A stretch of 64,000 bases of DNA from Butyrivibrio sp. Lineage in GTDB: Bacteria; Bacillota; Clostridia; Lachnospirales; Lachnospiraceae. Shown here one piece after another: positions 46,129 through 54,735 of this stretch; position 1 is the stretch's first letter; every line of letters begins with the position of its first letter. The notes beneath the pieces are model-generated. The model worked only from the letters and a program-made list of their open reading frames with translations. It had not been told where the DNA came from and ran no database searches. Made by a program: the position numbers and the translations under genes. The stretch lies in the NCBI GenBank assembly GCA_022486625.1, contig JAKVKH010000002.1:124001-188000 (forward strand), given 5' to 3'.

Positions 46129-47348
46129 GAGAAACGGAAGAAAAAAAGAAAATTCTGATCGTTCATAATTATTATCAGATCCATGGCGGTGAAGACACTG
46201 TAGTAGCGGCTGAAATGAAGCTGCTGCAGGAACACGGGCATTTTGTTTTGCTGTACCAGCGTAGCAATGAGGAACTGAAGAAAATTACGGGAGCCGGGAA
46301 ACTGATCCTTCCGTTTGCAGAGATCTTCAGCATCAGGACATTCAGAGAAGTTACGCGGCTGATCAGAGAAAACCGTATTGACATTGTGCATGTGCACAAT
46401 ACCCTTCACAGGGTCAGTCCATCCGTGTACTATGCTGCATTTCACTGTCATGTGCCGGTTGTGCAGACACTTCACAATTTCCGTCTTCAGTGTCCGGCAG
46501 GTACTTTTTATCGTGATGGACATATCTGTGAAGATTGTATGAAGACAGGAATCAGGACTGCAATACAATACAGATGCTATCGTGGAAGCAGGCTGCAGAC
46601 ATTTCTGTGTGTGATGACAACATTGATTCACAGAAAGCTTGGAACCTATCGCCGGCTGAATTATATCTGCCTGACAGAATTTAACAGGAAAAAGCTGCTG
46701 GAGCTGAATCGGAACGGAAAGCAGATGATTGATCCTGCACGGATATCGGTAAAGCCAAATTTTTCATGGGTAAGGCAGGAAAGTAAGGAGAAAAACAGAG
46801 GGGATTATTATATTTATGCAGGCAGGATTGATGCACTCAAGGGAATGTCTGTTCTTTTGCGGGCTTGGAAGATGCTTGGAGAAAGTGCGCCCGAACTGAG
46901 AATCTGCGGGAGTGGACCACAGGAAACTGCAGTACGCAGATATGTGGAAAAAAATCATCTGTGGCAGGTGAAGCTGATGGGGATGTTGCCGGAAGAGCAG
47001 GCTCTTTCAGAAATTGGTGCAGCCAAGGCGCTTATTCTTCCAACGCAGTGGTATGAAGGCTATCCTATGACCATGGCAGAAGCTTTTTCAATGAAAACAC
47101 CCGTCATAGCATCAGATCTTGGGAATGCCGGAAGTCTGATCCATGAAGGCGAAAATGGATGGAAATTTCGTGCGGATTCGCCGGAAGCGCTGGCGGAGGC
47201 AGTCACCTGCTGTGAGCAGCTGATCTGCAGCGGGCAGGGGGAAAAGACGCTGTTCAGAGCAAAAGCAGATCAGGATGGAACGCAGCCGGAAGTAAATTAC
47301 CGGATGCTTTGCGAAATATATGACAAAGCAGTGGAGAATAATCGCTGA
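46125..47348 (+). CDS. GT4 glycosyltransferase
   Basis: This is a 407-residue GT-B transferase with ILIVHNYYQIHGGEDTVV at the N-terminus, a common GT4 opening, and VHVHNTLHRVSP. A cysteine cluster around 130-150 (LQCPAGTF...HICEDCM) is typical of this subgroup and could bind zinc. The donor half has YIYAGRIDALKGMSVLL and E-x7-E in YEGYPMTMAEAF. The ATGA overlap with the GT2 upstream supports the start and coupling. The last stretch overlaps sequence upstream of the next GT2. Donor and linkage are not known. Confidence 0.9.
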   Translation: MRETEEKKKILIVHNYYQIHGGEDTVVAAEMKLLQEHGHFVLLYQRSNEELKKITGAGKLILPFAEIFSIRTFREVTRLIRENRIDIVHVHNTLHRVSPSVYYAAFHCHVPVVQTLHNFRLQCPAGTFYRDGHICEDCMKTGIRTAIQYRCYRGSRLQTFLCVMTTLIHRKLGTYRRLNYICLTEFNRKKLLELNRNGKQMIDPARISVKPNFSWVRQESKEKNRGDYYIYAGRIDALKGMSVLLRAWKMLGESAPELRICGSGPQETAVRRYVEKNHLWQVKLMGMLPEEQALSEIGAAKALILPTQWYEGYPMTMAEAFSMKTPVIASDLGNAGSLIHEGENGWKFRADSPEALAEAVTCCEQLICSGQGEKTLFRAKADQDGTQPEVNYRMLCEIYDKAVENNR

Positions 47349-47388
47349 TGATGCGCTGGTGGCGGATGAGATAAGGAGAGAAAAGAAT

Positions 47389-48420
47389 TTGACGCAGGAA
47401 CAGATGGAAAAAACGGATACGAAAGCACTGCTCAGTGTGATTGTTCCGGTTTATCAGGCGCAGAATACACTGGAAAAATGTGTCGGTTCCGTATTGGCAC
47501 AGACTTATTCGAAGCTGGAACTGCTGCTGGTGGATGATGGTTCATCAGATGGCGGCGGTGTGCTTTGTGATCAGCTGCAGCAGGCAGATACTACGGGGAG
47601 AATCCGTGTGCGGCATTCAGAGAATCACGGCGTATCCCATGCCAGAAATCTCGGTCTGGAAATGGCGCAGGGAGACTGGATCTGCTTTGTGGATGCAGAT
47701 GATGTGCTGAGTCCTCAGTACCTGGAGAAACTTATGCAGGGAGCCCGGCAGAGCGGTGCGCTGCTGGTGGCACAGACAGAAAAGATCAGAAGTGGAAAAC
47801 AGGCCGGTGAAGGAGCAGGGGCGGTGGATAACTGCATTGTAGTTTCCGGAAATTATTTTCTGGAAAATGCAGTATTAAACAGTGATACACATGTATGGAG
47901 TAAGCTTTACCGCAAAGACCTTCTCAGGAGTCTCCTTTTCCCGGAGCAGCTTACAATCGGAGAAGACATGCTGTTTTTATTAAAGCTGTCACTGCAGATC
48001 GGGAAAGAGCATAAGATCTGCTGTATCCCGGGGCATGATTATCTTTATACAGAAAACGCTCAGGGTGCGATGAACCGTGCTTATCAGGAAAGCTATCTGG
48101 ATCAGATTTTCTGCTGGCAGCAGGCAGAAGAGCTGCTTGCACCGCATATGACGGAACTGTCTCCCTATATCTATACAAGACTTGCAGTGATTCAGATCAT
48201 GGCATCACTTCTTGTAGCAGGCAAGCTGGCCTGTGCGGCGCAGATCAGTGATGTACAGCTGCAGACGGCACTGGATCTCTGCAGTGATGAAATCCGCCAT
48301 GCACTTCGCAGAAATGGTGCATTTGCAGGGCTTTCCATAGGATATAAATGCAAGGTGCTGCTGTTTCGTATGAACAGGAACAGATACCTGAAAATGTATG
48401 GAAACTGGAAGAAGAACTGA
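47389..48420 (+). CDS. GT2 glycosyltransferase
   Basis: This is a GT-A transferase of about 343 residues with SVIVPVYQAQNTLEKCVGSVL, LLLVDDGSSDGGG and FVDADDVLSP. The start is uncertain. TTG 47389 lies 10 bases after a strong AAGGAG (47373-47378). ATG 47404 has a close AGGAA, and ATG 47320 would overlap the GT4 gene by 29 bases. The catalytic domain starts after all of these, so function is not affected. It ends 29 bases before the pyruvyl transferase. It is a relative of the GT2 at 34553. Donor unknown. Confidence 0.87.
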   Translation: MTQEQMEKTDTKALLSVIVPVYQAQNTLEKCVGSVLAQTYSKLELLLVDDGSSDGGGVLCDQLQQADTTGRIRVRHSENHGVSHARNLGLEMAQGDWICFVDADDVLSPQYLEKLMQGARQSGALLVAQTEKIRSGKQAGEGAGAVDNCIVVSGNYFLENAVLNSDTHVWSKLYRKDLLRSLLFPEQLTIGEDMLFLLKLSLQIGKEHKICCIPGHDYLYTENAQGAMNRAYQESYLDQIFCWQQAEELLAPHMTELSPYIYTRLAVIQIMASLLVAGKLACAAQISDVQLQTALDLCSDEIRHALRRNGAFAGLSIGYKCKVLLFRMNRNRYLKMYGNWKKN

Positions 48421-48449
48421 GGATGAATAAAGAAGGGAGAGGAGTACCA

Positions 48450-49724
48450 ATGGCAGAAGCAGAGCAGATACCGGTTATGTTCTATATGCATGCAGGAAGC
48501 GGGAATCATGGGTGTGAGGCAATTGCCGGCAGTACCTGTCGCATGCTGTATGAGCGCTGGCAGAAGGAACATCCGCAGGATAATCTGGGGCGCGGTTATA
48601 TGGCTCCGCTGATCGTGACGAACTGTGCAGCAGAGGATCTGCAGTATTCGCTTGGCGGAATCCGGGACGCAGGACAGTGTATGATTACAGAGGAACGCCA
48701 TATTGCAGCACATAAGGCAGCGCATGTCGCGTATTATCTCTGGAGAAAACTGACAGGAGATCAGGAGTCTTTTCAGCGATATCGCTTCCAGCCTGCAGAG
48801 GCTTTCCTCAGGATGCAGGCGCATCAGAATGCAATGTGGAAAAAACCGCTTGCGGTTTCTATCGGAGGGGATAACTACTGCTATCCTGAGATGGTACATG
48901 ATCTGGCACTCGCAGACCATATGTTTCGCAGAAAAAAGTATGATACGGTGCTGATGGGCTGCTCCATTGAACCTGATTCACTTAAAAATCCGGAGCTTCT
49001 TTCAGATCTTCAGGGATTTCGCAGAATCATTGCCAGAGAATCCATTACCTTTGAGGCGCTCTTAAGTGCGGGAATTCCGCATTCACAGCTGGCGCTTTAT
49101 CCGGATCCGGCATTCCTTTTAAGAACAGAGAAGAGACCGCTTCCGGAGGGATTTATTGAAGGGGATACTGTTGGAATCAATTTAAGCCCGATGGTTCAAA
49201 GAAGTGAGAAAATTCCGGGGGTTACCATGGAAAGCTACCGGATGCTGATTCGTCATATTCTGAAGGCAACGGATTACCGGATTGCCCTTATTCCACATGT
49301 GGTGTGGCCGGGAAATGATGACAGACAGCCTCTTCATAAGCTCTTCGAGGAATTTTCGGAGTCGGGGAGAATCATTGAGATTCCCGATCATGAGGCGGAG
49401 GAACTCAAAGGTTTTATTGCAAGGTGCCGGCTGTTCATCGGCGCCAGAACGCATGCAACGATTGCTGCATATTCCAGCTGTGTACCTACGCTGGTACTGG
49501 GATATTCGGTCAAATCGCGCGGAATTGCAACGGATCTGTTCGGAACGGATGAGAATTATGTCCTGCCGGTACAGAAACTTGAGAATCCGCAGGAACTGAG
49601 CCTGCGGTTCGACTGGCTGGATCAGCATCAGAATGAGATCCGGTCGCATCTTATACAGATGATGCCGGAATATACCGCACGTGCAAGAGGAAATGCAGAT
49701 GCACTTGAAGAAAGTGTGAACTGA
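48450..49724 (+). CDS. Polysaccharide pyruvyl transferase family protein
   Basis: This is a 424-residue protein of the polysaccharide pyruvyl transferase family. It has an N-terminal AGSGNHGCEAIAGS motif, a middle GDNYCYPE segment, and the C-terminal IGARTHATIAAYSS motif with its conserved Arg and His. These enzymes use phosphoenolpyruvate to make ketal-linked pyruvate on a glycan sugar, adding negative charge; some family members are instead GT-B sugar transferases. ATG 48450 is chosen because GGAG at 48441-48444 gives a 5-base spacer; ATG 48423 is in frame but lacks a good site. It probably decorates the repeat unit before export. Confidence 0.88.
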   Translation: MAEAEQIPVMFYMHAGSGNHGCEAIAGSTCRMLYERWQKEHPQDNLGRGYMAPLIVTNCAAEDLQYSLGGIRDAGQCMITEERHIAAHKAAHVAYYLWRKLTGDQESFQRYRFQPAEAFLRMQAHQNAMWKKPLAVSIGGDNYCYPEMVHDLALADHMFRRKKYDTVLMGCSIEPDSLKNPELLSDLQGFRRIIARESITFEALLSAGIPHSQLALYPDPAFLLRTEKRPLPEGFIEGDTVGINLSPMVQRSEKIPGVTMESYRMLIRHILKATDYRIALIPHVVWPGNDDRQPLHKLFEEFSESGRIIEIPDHEAEELKGFIARCRLFIGARTHATIAAYSSCVPTLVLGYSVKSRGIATDLFGTDENYVLPVQKLENPQELSLRFDWLDQHQNEIRSHLIQMMPEYTARARGNADALEESVN

Positions 49725-49740
49725 TACGGAGGTACAGTAA

Positions 49741-50652
49741 ATGATCATCATACAGGTCGCAGGCGGACTGGGAAACCAGATGCAGCAGTATGCCATGTAT
49801 ACCAAACTGAAAAAATGCGGAAAAGATGTATTGCTGGATCTGTCCTGGTTTGACGAACAGAATCAGAAAAGACTTCTGGCACCAAGAACCTGTGAACTGA
49901 AGCTTTTCCCGGAGCTTCCGATGGAATTGTGCAGCAGTGCGCAGCGGGATGAATTCCTAAAAAGCAGTGTACTGCGGAAAGCACTGGGAAAGCTTCTTCC
50001 CGGATCCGGTGCGATTTTTACCGAGCAGAAAATGTACCATCCGGAGATTTTTACTTTTGACCATAAATATCTGTGCGGATTCTTTCTGTGTCAGAAATAT
50101 TATGATGACATTATGCCGCAGCTTTGTGAACTGTTCCGGTTTCCTGCGCACAGCAACCGGCAGTTGCAGGAACGTAACCTTGATATCATGAAGGAAATGG
50201 ATCATACGCCTTCCGTCAGCGTTCATCTTCGCCGGGGAGATTATCTGACAGATCCGGAGAATCAGGCACTGTTTGGAAATATTGCAACACAGGCCTATTA
50301 TGAAGCGGCAATGGATTATTTCCTGAACCGAAATCCGGAAACGCATTTTTATATTTTTTCAAATGATACGGCGTATGTGCATGAACATTATGCGGATCCT
50401 GCGCGGTATACCGTTGTGGACTGGAATAACGGCAGGGACAGTCTCCTGGATATGGAACTGATGAGCCACTGTCAGGGAAATATCTGTGCGAACTCCACGT
50501 TTTCTTTCTGGGGAGCAAGATTGAACCGGAGACCTGACAAAGAGGTGATCCGTACCTTTGTCATGCGTAACAATCAGCCCTGCGATCCGGAGCAGATGCA
50601 TGATTACTGGAAGGGCTGGATTCTGATGGATCGGGATGGGAAGATTATCTGA
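49741..50652 (+). CDS. GT11 fucosyltransferase-like enzyme
   Basis: This is a 303-residue GT11 protein with AGGLGNQMQQYAMY at the N-terminus and HLRRGDY (H162-Y168), followed by NSTFSFWGA in the C-terminal half. The full HxRRGDY motif indicates a GDP-fucose or GDP-deoxyhexose user, unlike the divergent 38453 protein. GGAGGT precedes the ATG. The final base of its stop codon is also the A of the next gene's ATG (TGATG), so translation of the flippase is coupled. Confidence 0.92.
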   Translation: MIIIQVAGGLGNQMQQYAMYTKLKKCGKDVLLDLSWFDEQNQKRLLAPRTCELKLFPELPMELCSSAQRDEFLKSSVLRKALGKLLPGSGAIFTEQKMYHPEIFTFDHKYLCGFFLCQKYYDDIMPQLCELFRFPAHSNRQLQERNLDIMKEMDHTPSVSVHLRRGDYLTDPENQALFGNIATQAYYEAAMDYFLNRNPETHFYIFSNDTAYVHEHYADPARYTVVDWNNGRDSLLDMELMSHCQGNICANSTFSFWGARLNRRPDKEVIRTFVMRNNQPCDPEQMHDYWKGWILMDRDGKII

Positions 50653-52178
50653 TGAGCAGAATAAGATATACCGCGAAAAATATCGCGTTTGGATATATGA
50701 GCAATATCATCACCGCACTCCTGGGTTTTGTAGCCAGGAAGGTTTTTATTATGAGACTTTCCGGGACACTTCTGGGTGTCAACGGCTTCTATACCGGAAT
50801 TCTCTCCGCACTGTCACTGGCGGAACTGGGAATCGGTACTGCACTGAATTTCAGCCTGTATAAGCCGGTTGCGGAAGGTGATACGGAGAAGATCAAGTCC
50901 TATATGGCACTCTACCGGAAAGCGTACCGGATTATTGCCATAATCGTGGCTGCAATCGGTCTGTGCATCGCTCCGTTCCTGCAGTATATTATCAAGGATC
51001 CCGGCAGTAATTCCATGACGGATCTGACATTGTATTATTTTATCTTTCTCTTTAACAGTGTGTCTTCGTATTTTGTGGCATATAAATACAGTCTGGTCAA
51101 TGCGGAACAGAAAACCTATATTCAGACCAACATTACAACAGTTACCAAGATGATTTCTGTGACGGCACAGATTATTGTGCTGTTTATCACGGCGAATTTT
51201 TATTGCTATCTGCTGACTGACGCGGCGATTCAGCTGCTCCAGAAGTTCTTCGTCAGCTGGTATCTGAACCGGAAGTACCCTTATCTGACGGAAAAAAATA
51301 TTACGCCATTGACCCGGGAAGAAACCGGTGTGATTGTCAAAAAGACCAAGGCACTGATGTGGATCAAAATCGGAGATACGGCGCGGCTGCAGACAGATTC
51401 CATTATCATCACGGCATTTGTCAGTGTGGCAACTACCGGTGTTGTGGATAACTTTACCATGGTCATCAGTACAATATCGAATTTTGTGAATATAATTTTC
51501 AACTCTGCGCTTCCGGGATTTGGCAATCTGATTGCGACAGAATCCAGGCAGAAGCAGAAGCAGCTGTTTAAGGTATATCGTTTCTTTGCCATCTGGATCT
51601 ATGGTTATTCTGCAGTGGGTTTTGTGATTCTGCTGTCGCCGCTGATCACGATCATGTATGGAAAAGAATGGGCACTGGCGCAGGGAATTATTGCACTCAT
51701 CATTGCAGATTACTATTTTAAGGGAGACCGGATTGTGCTGTCCAATTTTGAGACGGCAGCAGGTGTTTTTGAACCGGAGAAGTATATTCCGATGATAGAG
51801 GGTGCAGTCAATCTGGTGCTGTCTATCTGGCTGGCGATCAGAATCGGGCTGGCTGGCGTTTATGTCGGTACTGTGGTTTCCGGACTGATTGGAAATGTGA
51901 TCAAGCCATGGATTGTGTATAAGTACTGTTTCCATGAGTCAACGGCAGAATATTTCAAGGATACCGTGAAATATGTACTGGTACTTGCATTGCAGCTCGC
52001 AGTGCTGCTTCCGCTTGGAAAACTGGTGTTGCAGAATGTGACGATTGCGACGTTTCTGATTATGTTCGTAATCATTACGCTGGTATTTCAGGGAATTTTC
52101 TTCCTGTTCTTTTCCAGATCACCTGAGTTCCTGTATCTGAAGGAAATGGTACTTGGGAGACTTAAGGCACGCAGGTGA
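50652..52178 (+). CDS. Wzx-type oligosaccharide flippase
   Basis: This is a 508-residue polytopic protein with twelve to fourteen helices, typical of polysaccharide export proteins of the MOP superfamily. The first helices contain YTAKNIAFGYMSNII and LGVNGFYTGILSALSLAELG. These proteins flip undecaprenyl-diphosphate-linked repeat units to the outer face for polymerisation by Wzy. Together with the ABC-type flippase at 36557 it gives the locus two unrelated export routes. The TGATG junction with the GT11 gene indicates co-translation. Confidence 0.92.
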   Translation: MSRIRYTAKNIAFGYMSNIITALLGFVARKVFIMRLSGTLLGVNGFYTGILSALSLAELGIGTALNFSLYKPVAEGDTEKIKSYMALYRKAYRIIAIIVAAIGLCIAPFLQYIIKDPGSNSMTDLTLYYFIFLFNSVSSYFVAYKYSLVNAEQKTYIQTNITTVTKMISVTAQIIVLFITANFYCYLLTDAAIQLLQKFFVSWYLNRKYPYLTEKNITPLTREETGVIVKKTKALMWIKIGDTARLQTDSIIITAFVSVATTGVVDNFTMVISTISNFVNIIFNSALPGFGNLIATESRQKQKQLFKVYRFFAIWIYGYSAVGFVILLSPLITIMYGKEWALAQGIIALIIADYYFKGDRIVLSNFETAAGVFEPEKYIPMIEGAVNLVLSIWLAIRIGLAGVYVGTVVSGLIGNVIKPWIVYKYCFHESTAEYFKDTVKYVLVLALQLAVLLPLGKLVLQNVTIATFLIMFVIITLVFQGIFFLFFSRSPEFLYLKEMVLGRLKARR

Positions 52179-52211
52179 TGAAAACGGTGCAGGCAGTGAG
52201 GATATGGCAAT

Positions 52212-53453
52212 ATGATGGATATGACAATTGTGGATATAACAGCCGGGCAGGCCAGAAGAGAATTGCAGGAGACAGGCAGCTGTGCGGTGCACAGGACAAT
52301 AAAGCAGTGTCTGAAGCAGAGCCTTGAAAATATATTGCGGGGCAGAGAACATGTGCAGCGGAAGGAAGCAGAAGGCAGGCAGGTAATTTCTGCCGGATGG
52401 AAAAAGGGTGTTCTGCTGAGCGGACTTCTGGAAGCCGGAGATGAAAAGTCCACTGCCGATTATCTGCACCGGTGGATTCTGCAGGCGAAAAATGCAGAGC
52501 ATGTGGATAACTTTTCGGAAGAAACGGATTCTGCAGTGCAGCTCATATTGCCGCTTACCGCAGAGGATTTTCTTTCGCTGCAGTGTATGATGAAAATGCT
52601 GCTGATGCAAAAAAAAGGACAAAGTGAGGCCGGAGTCGGTTCCGGTGTATATGCGGAATTTTCTGCAGCAGCAGACGCGGCCCGGGAGTACCTGCTCCGG
52701 CATGAGCGTGACAGCGGAGGCAGTATTACCTATAATGAAAAGGCAGGGAACGGATATATTTATGCGGATGGCATCGGAATGATCTGTCCGTTTCTGTGTG
52801 CCTATGGCATCTGGAAGAAGCAGATTTCTGCGCTGGAAGATGCACTTTTGCAGATCCGGAACTTTTTCCACTGCGGAATGGATGAGAAGTCCGGTCTTCC
52901 CTGGCATGCCTATGAGACGGACAGCGGGAAAAAGATGGGTATCATCGGCTGGTCAAGAGCCACCGGCTGGATTGCCTTTGGCATTGCAGAGAGCATCCGC
53001 TTTCTGAAAGAGAGAGACAGTAGTACGGGAACAGATGATTTTGACTGTACCTGCAGGCAGAGCAGTGATATCCTTGCTGAATATCTGGCGCAGCTTCTGA
53101 CGGCAGCACAGACAGTACTTCTGCCGGATGCACTTTATCCCTGGAAACCCGGAGAGCAGAAGGCAGATACTTCCGGCAGTGCAATGATCACCTATGCTGC
53201 TGCTGTATATCAGCATTTTTGCAGCAAGACAGCAGATACAGACCAGGCGGGAAAAAGAGGCAGCTGCCCGAATGCTACGCTGCAGAAAGCACTGGAAAGC
53301 ATTTCAGGCTGCGTACAGTCTGACGGAAGAGTACTTAAGGCACAGGGCGAGTGTATTGATGCAGGCGTATATTCACGGGAATTTGCATCATATCCGTGGT
53401 CTGTCGGTATGACGCTCAAGCTTTTTGCCTATATGAATGGAGAAAATCGATGA
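52212..53453 (+). CDS. Six-hairpin glycosidase-like protein (GH88/GH105-like), cytoplasmic
   Basis: This is a 413-residue protein whose C-terminal two thirds resemble unsaturated-uronyl hydrolases of GH88/GH105. A YADGIGMICPFLCAYG segment places D186 where the catalytic Asp of GH105 lies, and IIGWSRATGWIAFGIAE matches the WxRGNGW-type motif. There is no signal peptide, so it would act inside the cell. In known systems such hydrolases cleave products of polysaccharide lyases, but no lyase is in the window. Its role in a biosynthetic locus is therefore unclear. It is coupled by ATGA to the radical SAM gene. The assignment rests on a few motifs and is tentative. Confidence 0.65.
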   Translation: MMDMTIVDITAGQARRELQETGSCAVHRTIKQCLKQSLENILRGREHVQRKEAEGRQVISAGWKKGVLLSGLLEAGDEKSTADYLHRWILQAKNAEHVDNFSEETDSAVQLILPLTAEDFLSLQCMMKMLLMQKKGQSEAGVGSGVYAEFSAAADAAREYLLRHERDSGGSITYNEKAGNGYIYADGIGMICPFLCAYGIWKKQISALEDALLQIRNFFHCGMDEKSGLPWHAYETDSGKKMGIIGWSRATGWIAFGIAESIRFLKERDSSTGTDDFDCTCRQSSDILAEYLAQLLTAAQTVLLPDALYPWKPGEQKADTSGSAMITYAAAVYQHFCSKTADTDQAGKRGSCPNATLQKALESISGCVQSDGRVLKAQGECIDAGVYSREFASYPWSVGMTLKLFAYMNGENR

Positions 53454-54655
53454 AAAAATTAAACGGAACTGTGATTGTAACCTATCGCTGTAATGCACGG
53501 TGTACCATGTGCAACAGATATAAAGCGCCTTCCAGACCGGAAGAAGAAATTTCTGTGGAGACGATTAAAAAGCTGCCACCGATGTATTTTACCAACATTA
53601 CCGGCGGAGAACCGTTTATTCGTGAAGATTTAAAGGATATTGTAAGGGAACTGAATAAAATCAGTGACCGCATTGTCATTTCCACAAATGGATTTTTTAC
53701 GGACAGAATCCTGGATCTGTGCAGGGAATTTCCGAACATTGGTATCCGTATTTCCATTGAGGGTCTTGAACAGACCAATAATGAGATCCGTGGCCTGGCA
53801 GACGGTTATAATCGCGGCTATACCACGTTGAAAAAGCTCAGGGAAATGGGTATGAAGGATGTCGGATTTGGTATGACGGTACAGGATCGTAACGCAGAGG
53901 ATCTTGTGGCACTTTATGAGCTTTCAGATAAACTGGGGATGGAATTTGCTACGGCGTCTCTTCATAACAGCTTTTATTTCGTGGAAGCAAAGAACATTAT
54001 CCACGACCGTCCGATGGTGGCACAGCATTTTGAGGATCTTGTGAACCGGCTGCTGGAATCGAACAGCCCCAAGAAATGGTTCCGTGCTTATTTCAATCAT
54101 GGTCTGATCAACTATATTTACGGGCAGAAACGCCTTCTGCCATGTGACATGAGTTTTGATACCTTTTTCATTGATCCTTACGGAGATGTCATGCCCTGTA
54201 ACGGAACGAAGGAAAAGGAAGTCATGGGCAATCTGAATGAAGAAAGCTGGGATGATCTGTGGAGCAGCGATCAGGCAGAAGCGGTACGCCGCAGGGTACG
54301 TGTCTGTGACCGTAACTGCTGGATGATCGGTTCGGTATCTCCTGCGATGCACAAGTATATCTGGGTTCCCATGTGGTGGGTGATCCGTCATAAGTTCCTG
54401 CGTTTCTGGAAAAAGAAGAAGTACAGTATGTATGAACTGAAGGCAGTACGCGATTACCGGGATGGCAAAGTGACAAAGCAGGAGCTTGACCGCTGCAGTA
54501 CCTGCGATATGAACGCAGTAATTGATAATGGCCTGTCGGAAGCATCAAGGGAGCAGCTTAAAGGTAAGAGCGGCGAAGAAATTGTGGATGCAGATTTGAA
54601 GAAACAGATGGGAAGTAATGATATGGAAGCTCAAAAAACTGACATCAGGCTGTAG
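53450..54655 (+). CDS. Radical SAM/SPASM-like enzyme
   Basis: This is a 401-residue radical SAM protein. The [4Fe-4S] cysteines are C14-x3-C18-x2-C21, followed by TGGEP in the SAM-binding strand. C232-x12-G245-x4-C250 fits the SPASM pattern Cx(9-15)Gx4C, with further cysteines at C286, C290, C349 and C352, so one or two auxiliary clusters are likely. A tryptophan-rich stretch near 303-320 (WVPMWWVIRHKFLRFW) could lie on the membrane. SPASM enzymes modify peptides or do sugar and alcohol oxidations or epimerisations; a glycan or lipid-linked sugar substrate is suggested by context. ATG 53450 overlaps the preceding stop (ATGA). Confidence 0.88.
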   Translation: MKKLNGTVIVTYRCNARCTMCNRYKAPSRPEEEISVETIKKLPPMYFTNITGGEPFIREDLKDIVRELNKISDRIVISTNGFFTDRILDLCREFPNIGIRISIEGLEQTNNEIRGLADGYNRGYTTLKKLREMGMKDVGFGMTVQDRNAEDLVALYELSDKLGMEFATASLHNSFYFVEAKNIIHDRPMVAQHFEDLVNRLLESNSPKKWFRAYFNHGLINYIYGQKRLLPCDMSFDTFFIDPYGDVMPCNGTKEKEVMGNLNEESWDDLWSSDQAEAVRRRVRVCDRNCWMIGSVSPAMHKYIWVPMWWVIRHKFLRFWKKKKYSMYELKAVRDYRDGKVTKQELDRCSTCDMNAVIDNGLSEASREQLKGKSGEEIVDADLKKQMGSNDMEAQKTDIRL

Positions 54656-54682
54656 ACAAGGGGATTGCAGATGGACTAATAT
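54653..54682 (+). promoter_or_regulatory. Possible promoter for the secreted-protein gene
   Basis: TAGACA (54653-54658) and TAATAT (54677-54682) are separated by 18 bases, in an 80-base gap after a run of tightly packed genes. The -35 box overlaps the stop codon of the radical SAM gene. Both boxes deviate from consensus, so this is only moderately supported. Confidence 0.35.
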
Positions 54683-54716
54683 CAAAGTATGAGCATAGTC
54701 ACTGATTTCAGGTATT

Positions 54717-54732
54717 TCGACAGGAGGGTCGA
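54717..54732 (+). promoter_or_regulatory. Hairpin displaying the ribosome-binding site in its loop
   Basis: TCGAC (54717-54721) and GTCGA (54728-54732) form a perfect five-pair stem around a six-base loop, AGGAGG, which is the Shine-Dalgarno sequence of the gene starting at ATG 54736. The arrangement could present the site or regulate its use. A five-pair stem can also arise by chance. Confidence 0.3.
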
Positions 54733-54735
54733 CCG

